Below are positions 27,907 through 36,891 of a stretch of DNA of 64,000 nt, piece by piece; positions within the stretch are counted from its first letter, which is position 1, and each line of letters begins with the position of its first letter. The notes below the pieces were generated by a model, which saw only the letters and a list, made by a program, of their open reading frames with translations, was not told where the DNA came from and ran no database searches. The stretch lies in NCBI GenBank assembly GCA_007134875.1, contig SLJY01000040.1:1-64000 (forward strand), written 5' to 3'. Source of the DNA: Desulfobacterales bacterium. GTDB taxonomy: Bacteria; Desulfobacterota; Desulfobacteria; Desulfobacterales; Desulfosalsimonadaceae. A program made the position numbers and the translations under genes.

Positions 27907-30900
27907 ATGAAACCCAAGATCGGACGCGCCCTCGTGGTCGGAGGCGGCATCAGCGGCATCCGCGCCGCTCTGGACCTTGCCGAAACCGGATACCCGGTCA
28001 CGCTGGTGGACCGGGCGCCGCACCTGGGTGGCGTTTTGAGCCAGCTCGACAACCAGTTCCCGACCAATCACTGCGGCATGTGCAGGATGCTTCCCCTGGT
28101 GGATCGCGATGCCGGTGCCCAGTATTGTCTCAGGAAGGGGTTGTTCCACGAGAATATCGATATCCGTACATCCACACAGGTCGTGGGAATCGAGGGGGAA
28201 GCCGGCAACTTCACGGTTCGCCTGAAAAGACAGCCGGGGTTTGTCGATCCTGTCGCCTGCATCGGATGCGGGCGATGCGCGGACGCTTGTTCCGTTTCCG
28301 TGGCTGACGATTTCAATGCGGGCCTTTCCATGCGAAAGGCCATCTATCTGCCGGTTCCCCATATGCTTCCCAATACCTACGTTATTGATCCGGCTGCCTG
28401 CACGCGTTGCGGCGAATGCATAAATGTCTGCCCCACGGGCGCCATACGGCTGTACCGGGAAGGTCGGCAGGATTTCAGCGTTCTGGTGGTGGATGACGAG
28501 TATACCGTGCGCGATTCCATCAAGGAGTGGCTGGAGGAGGAGGGCTTTTCCGTCGAAACGGTCGGTTCCGGGGAGGAAGCCCTTGATCTGATCAAACAGC
28601 AGTCCTTCCGGATGATGCTGCTCGATATCAAGATGCCGGGTATTGACGGCGTGGAGGTTCTCAAGAAGGCCAAAGATCTTTTTCCGGATATGACCGTGGT
28701 GATGATGACCGCGTATGCAACCGTTGAAACAGCGGTTGAAGCCATGAAAACGGGTGCAATGGATTACCTCATGAAGCCTTTCGATCCGGAGGATCTTGCG
28801 GGCAAGGTCATCGGGGTCTACGAGGCGGAAGAAGCCGCCCGGGCCGAGGAGATCGAAGCCGGCGCAGTGGTTTTCTGCGGCGGATCCGAAGGCTATGATC
28901 CGTCAACCGGGAAGAACACCTTCGGCTATAAGGTGTTTTCCGACGTGGTGACCGGCCTGGAGTTCGAGCGTCTCATCAGCGGCACAGGCCCCGGCGGTGG
29001 CGGAGCGCTCCTGCGGCCGTCCAACGGCGAGCCGGTTAAAAAGATTGCGTGGATCCAGTGCGTCGGATCGAGGGACTTGCAGACAGACTCGGATTACTGC
29101 TCCGGTGTTTGCTGCATGTACGCCATCAAGGAGGCCATGCTCGCAAAGGAACACGGGCCCGAAGACCTCGAGTCGACCATTTTTTACATGGATATGCGAA
29201 CCGTTGGAAAGGCGTTCCAGCGTTTCCGGGATGCCGCGGAAACGGACCAGGGCGTCCGGTTTGTCCGGGGGCGGGTGCATACGGTCTACCAGGATACGCA
29301 TACCGGAAAGCTGGTTGTCTCCTATCCCGGCGAAAAAAGCCGGCGCATCGAAGAAGACTATGACATGGTCGTGCTTTCCACCGGCCAGAAGCCCTCATCC
29401 GGAACGGACAAGCTCGCCGAAGCCGCCGGCATCGAGCTAAACCCCTGGGGATTTGTCCGGGGTGAGCCGTTTCTGCCCGCAAAGACAAGCCGGGAAGGCA
29501 TTTTCTGCGGAGGGTCTTTTTCCGGCCCCAAAGACATTGCCGAATCGGTGATATCCGCATGTTCCGCATCCCTTCTGGCTTCTGCGACCATGCATTCGGC
29601 AGGCAAGGGCATCGCCGTTGCCGGGGATGACACGCCGGAATACATCGATGTCTCCCACCAGGCCCCCAAAGTCCGCGTCATTTTATGCGAGTGCGGGGGA
29701 AGCCTGCCCGAAGGGATCGATCTGAGGCGGCTTGCAGCCGGTCTGGAAGCGGACCCCTTCGTGGAAAGCGTTTCGTTTGTTTCCCGGATTTGTACGGAGG
29801 AAGGGTGGGAATCCCTGGCGGAAAAGGTAAAAACCAAGGGATATAACCGGCTGCTGGTAGGTGCATGCACGCCCTATGCCTATACCCGCAGGATTCGCGA
29901 ACTGGGCGGAGAAGTAATGCTCGATCCTTCCCTGATGGATGTCTGCGATATCCGGAGCCCCGAGTTTGCCTACGGCGAGGAAACCGGTGGCGATGCGATC
30001 GAAAAGGCAATGAGGCGCTCGCTTTCAACAGGCATATCCCGCCTGCGGTCGGTCGACCCGCTTCCGAAGCAGACTGTGCCGGTAACCCGCAGCGCCCTGG
30101 TTGTCGGGGGCGGCATTGCCGGTATGACAGCGGCGCTCGCCATTGCCGAACACGGATACGATGTTCACCTGGTGGAAGCATCCGAGCACCCCGGCGGAAA
30201 CCTGGGATGGCTGCATTCCACCGTTGAGGGAAATGATACGGCCATATTGCTCGAAGACACGACCCAGCGCATAGAAAAGCATCCCCTCGTGCACGTTCAT
30301 ACCAATACCACGGTGGTTAGCGCCTTCGGGGAGGTCGGGAATTTTTTCACGACCATTGAAACCGCGGATTCCGGCCCGCAGACCATACAGCACGGGGTGG
30401 TTCTCATCGCCACGGGTGGCCGGGAGGCGGAGACCCGATCCTACGGTTACGGCACGAGCGATGCCATCGTCACGCAGAAAGAGCTCGAAGAAAAGGTGGC
30501 CGCCAAAGCGATCGATTACAGCGCGATCGAATCGGTCTGTATGATCCAGTGCGTCGATTCCAGGGAGGAGCCAAGAAACTACTGCAGCCGTGTCTGCTGC
30601 CCATCGACGCTCAAACACATTCTTCAAATGAAACAGCAGAATCCCGATATTTCGGTCTATATCCTTTACAGGGACATGATGAGCCCCGGATTTGCGGAAA
30701 GCTGGTACACAGAGGCCAGGAAAGCCGGCGCCGTATTCATCCCCTATACGACGTATGCGAAACCCGTTGTTTCCCAAGGGGAAGAAGGCGGGTCAAAGGT
30801 CGTGATCAGCACCCGTGAACCGCTTTTGGACGCCGATGTACAGATCCATGCGGACCTGCTGGTCCTGGCAACCGGCATTGTGCCGAACCTGCCGGAAGAA

Positions 30901-31341
30901 CTGGCGGGGGCGTTCGGCGCGGAATGCGATGAAGACGGGTTTTTCAGGGAAGCCGAGTCCAAGTGGCGTCCCGTGGACAGCCTGAAGGAAGGGGTGTTCG
31001 GATGCGGCATTGCGTTGGGCCCCGGTTCGATCGAAGGCTCGGTTGCCACGGCCGGCGCCGCGGCCCAGCGGGCGCTTCGCATTTTGTCGAAAAACGCCAT
31101 TTCCCCGGCGGCGGTAACCGCCCGGGTGCGCCACAGCCTGTGCGTAACCTGTGAACGTTGTATCGCGGTCTGTCCTTATGGTGCGCGTTCGATCGATCCG
31201 GATACCAACAGGGTCCTGGTCAACGCGGTCATGTGCCAGGGTTGCGGGAACTGCGCGAGCGAATGCCCCAACAGTGCATCGGTCCTGGACGGATTTTTCG
31301 ACGGCCGCATGCTCGATATGATCGACATGGTCATGGAATAG
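27907..31341 (+). CDS. Tandem double HdrA-like flavoprotein with embedded receiver (REC) domain
   Basis: 1144 aa. First HdrA half: FAD site VVGGGISGIRAALDLAETGY, HdrA-type cysteines FPTNHCGMC, clusters CIGCGRCADACSV and CTRCGECINVCP. Residues about 190-300 are a full response-regulator receiver: acidic pair D196/D197 in VVDDE, phospho-acceptor D240 in LLDIKMPG, T268 in MMTAYA, K290 in LMKPF. The HdrA fold then resumes (WIQCVGSRDLQTDSDYC). From about 595 a second HdrA follows (CECGGSLPEG, FAD site VVGGGIAGMTAALAIAEHGY, MIQCVDSRE), ending with CVTCERCIAVCPYGA and CQGCGNCASECPNSA. Reading frame and codon use are continuous, so the fusion is real rather than an assembly join. Likely the core of an Hdr electron-transfer complex under phosphorylation control. 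Confidence 0.93.
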   Translation: MKPKIGRALVVGGGISGIRAALDLAETGYPVTLVDRAPHLGGVLSQLDNQFPTNHCGMCRMLPLVDRDAGAQYCLRKGLFHENIDIRTSTQVVGIEGEAGNFTVRLKRQPGFVDPVACIGCGRCADACSVSVADDFNAGLSMRKAIYLPVPHMLPNTYVIDPAACTRCGECINVCPTGAIRLYREGRQDFSVLVVDDEYTVRDSIKEWLEEEGFSVETVGSGEEALDLIKQQSFRMMLLDIKMPGIDGVEVLKKAKDLFPDMTVVMMTAYATVETAVEAMKTGAMDYLMKPFDPEDLAGKVIGVYEAEEAARAEEIEAGAVVFCGGSEGYDPSTGKNTFGYKVFSDVVTGLEFERLISGTGPGGGGALLRPSNGEPVKKIAWIQCVGSRDLQTDSDYCSGVCCMYAIKEAMLAKEHGPEDLESTIFYMDMRTVGKAFQRFRDAAETDQGVRFVRGRVHTVYQDTHTGKLVVSYPGEKSRRIEEDYDMVVLSTGQKPSSGTDKLAEAAGIELNPWGFVRGEPFLPAKTSREGIFCGGSFSGPKDIAESVISACSASLLASATMHSAGKGIAVAGDDTPEYIDVSHQAPKVRVILCECGGSLPEGIDLRRLAAGLEADPFVESVSFVSRICTEEGWESLAEKVKTKGYNRLLVGACTPYAYTRRIRELGGEVMLDPSLMDVCDIRSPEFAYGEETGGDAIEKAMRRSLSTGISRLRSVDPLPKQTVPVTRSALVVGGGIAGMTAALAIAEHGYDVHLVEASEHPGGNLGWLHSTVEGNDTAILLEDTTQRIEKHPLVHVHTNTTVVSAFGEVGNFFTTIETADSGPQTIQHGVVLIATGGREAETRSYGYGTSDAIVTQKELEEKVAAKAIDYSAIESVCMIQCVDSREEPRNYCSRVCCPSTLKHILQMKQQNPDISVYILYRDMMSPGFAESWYTEARKAGAVFIPYTTYAKPVVSQGEEGGSKVVISTREPLLDADVQIHADLLVLATGIVPNLPEELAGAFGAECDEDGFFREAESKWRPVDSLKEGVFGCGIALGPGSIEGSVATAGAAAQRALRILSKNAISPAAVTARVRHSLCVTCERCIAVCPYGARSIDPDTNRVLVNAVMCQGCGNCASECPNSASVLDGFFDGRMLDMIDMVME

Positions 31342-31342
31342 T

Positions 31343-31413
31343 TCCCGAACGAAAGCCGGGGTTTTTCGATAAGGTCAAGGACGGCGATAAAGACGGTTTT
31401 CGTTCAGGCGCTG
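31343..31413. repeat. Repeat family A copy inside the hdr operon
   Basis: CCGAACGAAAGCCGGGGTTTTTCGATAAGGTCAAGGACGGCGATAAAGACGGTTTTCGTTCAGGCG fills the gap between the double HdrA gene and hdrC. As RNA it would fold into a stem and could affect relative expression of the two parts of the operon. Confidence 0.72.
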
Positions 31414-31437
31414 GAATTAACAAACAAGGATACATAT

Positions 31438-32010
31438 ATGGAACCTGCAGTAGACACCCAAACGGCAGCTCCGGACCGGTCGCTTATCAAAAAACTGGCT
31501 CCCGCGCGAAAACAACTCCTGGCATGCATTCAGTGCGGGACATGCAGCGGGTCGTGCCCCAATGCCGATGCCATGGACGTATCCCCGCGCTATCTGTGGC
31601 GCCTGCTGCTCACGGATAATGCGGAGGAAATATTCAAAACCCGGACATTTGCCCTGTGTTCGACCTGCTATACCTGCACCCTTCGCTGTCCGAGGGGCTT
31701 GCAGATCACCGACGCCATGAGCCTGCTCAAGCAGGTGGCGGCATCGGAAAACCTGCCTTTGTACAAGCGGAGCATCCGTTTTTACCAAAGCTTCATGGAA
31801 AGCGTTCGCCGGCACGGCCGGGTGCGGGAAATGGAATTTATGACCCTCTATTTCATGTCCATGAAAAATCCCGTCATCCCTTTGAAATTCACGCCTTTGG
31901 GGATGCGGCTCATGGCCAAGCGCAAGGTGTCCGTCGAGATTCCTTCCAAGGGTACGCAAAAACTGGATGCCATGTTCAGGAAAGCAAGGGAAATCGAGGA
32001 GCAATCATGA
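31438..32010 (+). CDS. hdrC: HdrC-like [4Fe-4S] subunit
   Basis: 190 aa. Two classic ferredoxin sets, CIQCGTCSGSCPNADAM and CSTCYTCTLRCPRGLQI, spaced as in HdrC, followed by a helical C-terminal region. HdrC passes electrons between HdrA and HdrB. The stop overlaps the hdrB start (ATGA), indicating translational coupling. The start ATG follows AAGGATACATAT. Confidence 0.93.
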   Translation: MEPAVDTQTAAPDRSLIKKLAPARKQLLACIQCGTCSGSCPNADAMDVSPRYLWRLLLTDNAEEIFKTRTFALCSTCYTCTLRCPRGLQITDAMSLLKQVAASENLPLYKRSIRFYQSFMESVRRHGRVREMEFMTLYFMSMKNPVIPLKFTPLGMRLMAKRKVSVEIPSKGTQKLDAMFRKAREIEEQS

Positions 32011-32891
32011 CATACATATACTATCCCGGCTGCTCCCTGGAAGGGACCGCGGCCGAGTACAGCATCTCCACCATGGCGCTTTTCGAAACGCTGGGGATCG
32101 AGTTGATAGAACTTGACGACTGGACCTGCTGCGGCGCAACCGCCGCGGAGGGTGTCAGCCACCTGCTTTCCTTCGCGCTGCCGGCCCGGAACCTGGCCAT
32201 GGCCGAAAAAATGAAGGCCAAATCGGACATTCTCGTTCCGTGCAGCGCATGCTACCTGAATCTCAAGCGGGTGGAACAGGGAATCAAAGATGATCATTCA
32301 CTGCTCAGAAAGATCAACCAGGTTCTTGAGGCAGACGATCTTGTGCTCAAGGGGACCGTCAGAACCCGGCACCTCCTTGATGTCCTTGTAAACGATGTGG
32401 CGCTGGATGATATCGCCTCGAAAATCGTGCGCTCCCTGGAGGGTTTCAGTATCGCACCGTATTACGGATGCCAGTGCCTTCGCCCGTACGCCGTTTTTGA
32501 CGACCCGGAAGCGCCGCGCTCTATGGAATCGTTGATAACCGTCGCCGGCGCATCTGTGTATCCGTGGGACATGGGCGGGCGATGCTGCGGGGCATCGCTT
32601 ATGAGTACGGCGCCCGAAGCGGGCATCGAGTTGGTTGCAGCTCTGCTTGAAGGTGCGCAGGGTGCCGATGCCATCGTCACGGTATGCCCTATGTGCCAGA
32701 TGAATCTGGAGGCCTACCAGAAAAAGGCCTCCAAACAACACCATACACATTACGAGGTCCCGATTTTGTATCTGCCCCAACTGCTCGGTCTGGCAATGGG
32801 ATTAACCGACGACCAGATCCGACTGGATATGAACCTGTGTGTGCCCGGTTCGTTCCGGGAGAAACTGGCAAACACCCTTCAGCCCGCATGA
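32007..32891 (+). CDS. hdrB: HdrB-like subunit with two CCG domains
   Basis: 294 aa from ATG 32007, which overlaps the hdrC stop by four bases. Two cysteine-rich CCG domains are visible: PGCSLEGTAAEY...CCGATAAEG...CSACYLN and YGCQCLRPYAVF...RCCGASLM...CPMCQMN. In methanogen HdrB each such domain coordinates a non-cubane [4Fe-4S] cluster that reduces the heterodisulfide. In a bacterium without CoM/CoB the disulfide substrate is unknown (for example DsrC or another protein or small disulfide). The longer ORF-track start is rejected. Confidence 0.93.
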   Translation: MTYIYYPGCSLEGTAAEYSISTMALFETLGIELIELDDWTCCGATAAEGVSHLLSFALPARNLAMAEKMKAKSDILVPCSACYLNLKRVEQGIKDDHSLLRKINQVLEADDLVLKGTVRTRHLLDVLVNDVALDDIASKIVRSLEGFSIAPYYGCQCLRPYAVFDDPEAPRSMESLITVAGASVYPWDMGGRCCGASLMSTAPEAGIELVAALLEGAQGADAIVTVCPMCQMNLEAYQKKASKQHHTHYEVPILYLPQLLGLAMGLTDDQIRLDMNLCVPGSFREKLANTLQPA

Positions 32892-32925
32892 GCATCACGA
32901 TAATACGGGCATCGCGGAATCATGG

Positions 32926-34788
32926 ATGCAGATGGAACATCGTTTTCAAAACAGCATTGTCGCGAAACTGACAATCCTTTTGTCCGGGGTGATTCTTGCC
33001 CTGGGGCTTGTGTTCGGGGTTATCGGGAATTTATTTCCGGGCCGTGAAGCGGCCGGTTTGTTGTTCATTGCAGCAGGGATTGCCGTTTTCGCCCTCTGCT
33101 TGTTTATTGTGCGATTTATTCTTATTCTATATATACGACAACCGCTGGCGCGCCTGGCCGAAACAGCCGCGCGGATTGCGGAGGAAAAGCCGCATGAAAA
33201 CATGACCGAGGCGGCAGGCGATGATGAGATCGGCCGGCTTGCCCGCGCCGTGGCAAAAACCGCCGACACCATTGAATACAAGCGTCACGAGATTGCCCAG
33301 GAGCACAGCGAATACCAGAATCTGTTTGAAACCGTTCCGTGCCTGATCACCGTGCAGGACAAAAATCTCCGGCTTATCCGGTACAACCGGGAATTTGCGC
33401 AGAAATTCGATCCCCGCAAGGGGGATTACTGTTATTCCGTATACAAGGGGCGAGACGAGAAGTGTGAAAACTGCCCCGTGGAAAAAACTTTCCGGGACGG
33501 CATGTCCCACACGTTCGAGGAGGCGGGCTACAACCGCGACGGAAAGCCGATGCGCTGGGTGGCCCGTACCGCACCGATCCGGGATGAAAACGGAGCGGTG
33601 GTGGCGGCAATGGAGATGAGCCTGGACGTGACCATCAAGCGGGAACTCGAGGAGAAGCTGGAGGCTTCCCAGCGTCGCTACCAGGCGATCTTTTCCAATA
33701 TTCCGAACCCGGTTTTCGTACTCGATCCGGAAACCATGGAAATCCAGGACTGCAACGACTCCGTGGAGCCGGTGTACGGATATGCCCGGGATGATGTTCT
33801 TGGCAAGTCTTTCTGGATGTTTTTCGAGTCGGGGGACCGGAAGGAATATGAAGCCAGAATTCAAAGCGGCGCTTTTTTGCACCAGATCCGCCAGAAGGAT
33901 AAAAACGGAAATCCCCTGTTCGTGGACATCCGTTCCTCCCGAACCGCATATCCCGAATGGGAGGTGCTGCTGGTGACCACATCGGACATCACCCAGCAGC
34001 TTGAAACGGAGCAGCAGCTTATCCAGGCTTCCAAGATGACCACCCTGGGCGAAATGGCAACCGGCATCGCCCACGAACTCAATCAGCCGCTTTCCGTGAT
34101 GAAAACGGCCAGCTCATTCATGCTGCAGAAATTTGAATCCGGCGGGGAGGTGAAAAAAGACATTCTGGCGAACATGCTCGGCAAGATCGACGCCAACGTA
34201 GACCGGGCAACCAATATCATCAGCCACATGCGGCAGTTTGCCAGAAAATCGGAGCTGGACCTGGAAAGCGTGGATGTCAACCACGTAATGGCGCTGGCAT
34301 CGGAAATCTTTTCGGAGCAGATGAAGGTCCGCGGGATCCGGGTGGATTGGAACCTGGCCGATAACCTTCCGCTGATCCGGGCCAATTCGAGCCGGTTGGA
34401 GCAGGTTTTCGTCAATGTCCTGATCAATGCGCGGGATGCCATCGAGGAGCGATGGGGTGATGTCCGAGTGAACCCGGAGGACAAGGCCATATCGATAACG
34501 ACGAGTGCCTCAAGCGATGAGGCCTTCGTGGAGATCTGCGACACCGGCAACGGCATCGACGAATCGATCATAGACAAAATATTCGAGCCGTTTTTTACCA
34601 CCAAGTCGGTGGGGAGCGGAACAGGCCTTGGATTGTCAATCAGCTACGGAATCGTCCGGGAATGCGGCGGGACAATCCAGGCGTTCAACAGGCAGTCCGG
34701 GGGAGCATGCTTTACCATGCGGTTTCCCGTTCATGAAAACCAGCAACAGGAGAATGCCAATGGCAAAGAAAGTCATGGTGGTGGATGA
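32926..34788 (+). CDS. Membrane HAMP-PAS-PAS histidine kinase
   Basis: About 620 aa from ATG 32926 (or 32932), 34 bases after hdrB, so probably in the same operon. Two membrane helices are separated by only a few residues (LTILLSGVILALGLVFGVIG and AAGLLFIAAGIAVFALCLFI), then HAMP, PAS1 with a CX10CX2CPV cysteine motif (CYSVYKGRDEKCENCPV), PAS2, HisKA (GIAHELNQPLSVMKTA) and HATPase (NVLINARDAIEE, DTGNGI, GSGTGLGLSISYG). There is no periplasmic domain, so it senses an internal or membrane signal, perhaps redox state via the cysteines. Overlaps the next gene. Confidence 0.9.
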   Translation: MQMEHRFQNSIVAKLTILLSGVILALGLVFGVIGNLFPGREAAGLLFIAAGIAVFALCLFIVRFILILYIRQPLARLAETAARIAEEKPHENMTEAAGDDEIGRLARAVAKTADTIEYKRHEIAQEHSEYQNLFETVPCLITVQDKNLRLIRYNREFAQKFDPRKGDYCYSVYKGRDEKCENCPVEKTFRDGMSHTFEEAGYNRDGKPMRWVARTAPIRDENGAVVAAMEMSLDVTIKRELEEKLEASQRRYQAIFSNIPNPVFVLDPETMEIQDCNDSVEPVYGYARDDVLGKSFWMFFESGDRKEYEARIQSGAFLHQIRQKDKNGNPLFVDIRSSRTAYPEWEVLLVTTSDITQQLETEQQLIQASKMTTLGEMATGIAHELNQPLSVMKTASSFMLQKFESGGEVKKDILANMLGKIDANVDRATNIISHMRQFARKSELDLESVDVNHVMALASEIFSEQMKVRGIRVDWNLADNLPLIRANSSRLEQVFVNVLINARDAIEERWGDVRVNPEDKAISITTSASSDEAFVEICDTGNGIDESIIDKIFEPFFTTKSVGSGTGLGLSISYGIVRECGGTIQAFNRQSGGACFTMRFPVHENQQQENANGKESHGGG

Positions 34789-35113
34789 CGATCCCAATAT
34801 CGTTCGCTACATTACGACCGTACTAGAGGATGCGGGCTATGAAACATGCAGCGCGAGCGACGGGGGAGAGGCGTTTGAGGTGCTCAAAGAGAACAAGCCG
34901 GACCTGATTACCCTGGATCTCGACATGCCGGAAGAGTGGGGGCCCCGGTTTTACCGCAGGTATTCGAAGCAGCCCGAGTACAGGGATATTCCGGTTGTCG
35001 TGGTAAGCGGCCTGTCGGGCATTACCCATGCCATCAAAAGTGCGGTGGCCGTTGTCCAGAAACCGTTCGAGCCGGACGAGCTTCTGGATATCGTCAAAAA
35101 GACCATCGGCTGA
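34760..35113 (+). CDS. Single-domain response regulator
   Basis: 117 aa, only a receiver: VVDDDPNIVRYI, phospho-acceptor in LITLDLDMPEEWG, Ser in VVVSGLSG and Lys in VQKPFEP. There is no output domain, so it likely works by phosphotransfer or protein binding. It starts inside the 3' end of the kinase gene (29-base overlap; ribosome site AGGAG). Its position suggests a shuttle between the kinases and the receiver embedded in the HdrA fusion, which is inferred only. Confidence 0.9.
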   Translation: MAKKVMVVDDDPNIVRYITTVLEDAGYETCSASDGGEAFEVLKENKPDLITLDLDMPEEWGPRFYRRYSKQPEYRDIPVVVVSGLSGITHAIKSAVAVVQKPFEPDELLDIVKKTIG

Positions 35114-35161
35114 CACGCAGGCCGCATCCATCGCGGCCTGAAGATCAGGTATTCGACCGCG

Positions 35162-36748
35162 GTGAAGGGCAAAGGGACGCATTTGCAAATGGAAATTCCG
35201 GCTTTCAATACCGTGCTGCTCGTGGATGACGAAGAGGACGTCCGTGAGGTGATGGGCATATCCCTGGAAGATCTGGGATACGAGGTGATCTATGCATCCG
35301 ACGGGGATGAGGCGATCGAGCGCTTCCGGGAGCACACCCCGCCCATTGTCCTGACCGATATCAAGATGCCGGGCATGGACGGGATCGAACTTCTGGAAAA
35401 GATCAAGCGGATCGATCCCGAAACCGAGGTAATCATGATCACCGGGCACGGGGATATGAATTTCGCGGTGAGAAGCTTTCGCTTCGACGCCACGGACTTC
35501 ATCACCAAGCCCATTGGAGTGGAAGACCTGGAAAGAGCCCTGAAGCGGGCCCGGGAAAAGATCACGGTCAGAAAGCAGTTCTACGATTACACCCAAAATC
35601 TGGAGGCGATGCTCTCGCAAAAAAGCGGCGCTCAGCCGATGGGTGATGCCAAGACCAAAGGACTGATAGAGGCCGGCGGCCGGTTGCCGGCCGGGTCGGG
35701 AACGCTTCAGGAAGTGCTCGAACATCTGCCCTGCTATATCGCCGTCTATGATCCGGACCTGCGCATCGTGGAGGCCAATTCCTACTTTGAGGAAAACTTC
35801 GGCGACCGGCGCGGTGAGCACTGCTACCGGGTCTGCATGGACCGGGAGGAGCCGTGTCCGGAGTGTCCCGTTAAAAAAACCTTTTCCCGGGGTAAATCCT
35901 GTCAGCACGAAACTGAGTATATCACAAGGGACCACCGGACACGAAAGGTCCTGGTCTGGACCCTTCCGGTATTCGACGCGTCCGGAAAAACCGTGGAGCA
36001 GGTCATGTCGGTGGCCACCGACCTGGAGCAGATAAGCGAACTCCAGGACAGGCTTTCCTCGCTGGGCCTGATGGTCGGCTCCCTTTCCCACGGCATCAAG
36101 GGGCTTCTTACCGGAATCGACTCCGGCATGTACCTGATCAACTCCGGGCTGGCAAAGGAAAACGGTGAGCGCACCCGGGAAGGGGTCCAGATCGTCCAGG
36201 AGACCACCGAGCGGCTCAAGCGCGTGGTTCTTGATATTCTGTTTTACGCCAAGGAGCGGGATTTTACCAAGGAAAAGATCGCAGTCCGCTCATTTGTTGA
36301 TGAAATGAGCCGGGTGGTGGACTCCAAGATCCAGTCCTACGGCGTTTCCTTTGTGACGCACTGCGAAGAGGATCCGGGTGAATTCACGATCGATGCAACC
36401 TGCATGCTGCAGGCCGTGATGAACATCTTCGAAAATGCTATCAACGCGTGCGCGGAGGACCCGGACAAAACCAAATCCCACGCCATAACCCTTACAGTGC
36501 GGCCTGAAGATAAGCAGGTTTGCTTCGATATCGCGGATACCGGCAAGGGGATGGACGAAGACACCCGAAACGCCATGTTCAACCTGTTTTTTTCCACCCG
36601 CGGGAGCAAGGGGACCGGGCTGGGGCTGTTCGTCACCCGGCAGATCATCGAGGATCACGGCGGGAGCATCGGGGTGGAGTCCGAGCCCGGCAAGGGGACC
36701 GTCGTTACGGTCTGCATTCCCCGGGACTATCAGATGCCGGGAACCTGA
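35162..36748 (+). CDS. REC-PAS histidine kinase with cysteine-motif PAS
   Basis: 528 aa from GTG 35162; ATG 35189 is an alternative. Receiver (Asp in IVLTDIKMPGMDG, Thr in IMITGHG, Lys in ITKPIG), PAS with CYRVCMDREEPCPECPV (the same CX10CX2CPV spacing as the kinase at 32.9 kb), an unusual HisKA box SLSHGIKGLLTGIDSG, and HATPase ([29 protein letters not shown]). It is the last gene of the apparent hdr operon. Confidence 0.88.
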   Translation: MKGKGTHLQMEIPAFNTVLLVDDEEDVREVMGISLEDLGYEVIYASDGDEAIERFREHTPPIVLTDIKMPGMDGIELLEKIKRIDPETEVIMITGHGDMNFAVRSFRFDATDFITKPIGVEDLERALKRAREKITVRKQFYDYTQNLEAMLSQKSGAQPMGDAKTKGLIEAGGRLPAGSGTLQEVLEHLPCYIAVYDPDLRIVEANSYFEENFGDRRGEHCYRVCMDREEPCPECPVKKTFSRGKSCQHETEYITRDHRTRKVLVWTLPVFDASGKTVEQVMSVATDLEQISELQDRLSSLGLMVGSLSHGIKGLLTGIDSGMYLINSGLAKENGERTREGVQIVQETTERLKRVVLDILFYAKERDFTKEKIAVRSFVDEMSRVVDSKIQSYGVSFVTHCEEDPGEFTIDATCMLQAVMNIFENAINACAEDPDKTKSHAITLTVRPEDKQVCFDIADTGKGMDEDTRNAMFNLFFSTRGSKGTGLGLFVTRQIIEDHGGSIGVESEPGKGTVVTVCIPRDYQMPGT

Positions 36749-36760
36749 GTGCGGTGCGCC

Positions 36761-36891
36761 AGGTTTGATGCACGCGTGAAACGTTGCGACCAGGGGTTTT
36801 GCAACAAGTTCAAGATCGAGACCTGCGCAACCCCTTAAATTCTAAGGGATTGCGCATGGCGAAGATAAAGGACTTTTTCCGAGGCCGTCAG
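36761..36891. repeat. Repeat family B copy
   Basis: TTTGATGCACGCGTGAAACGTTGCGACC, CAAGTTCAAGATCGAG, then GGACTTTTTCCGAGGCCGTCA. It fills the gap between the kinase and the convergent DUF4198 gene; its last TCA supplies the DUF4198 stop codon. Confidence 0.68.

Noticed and set aside
31656-32006. N-terminal extension of HdrB ORF
   Set aside because: Overlaps hdrC in another frame; ATGA overlap start at 32007 gives the family N-terminus.
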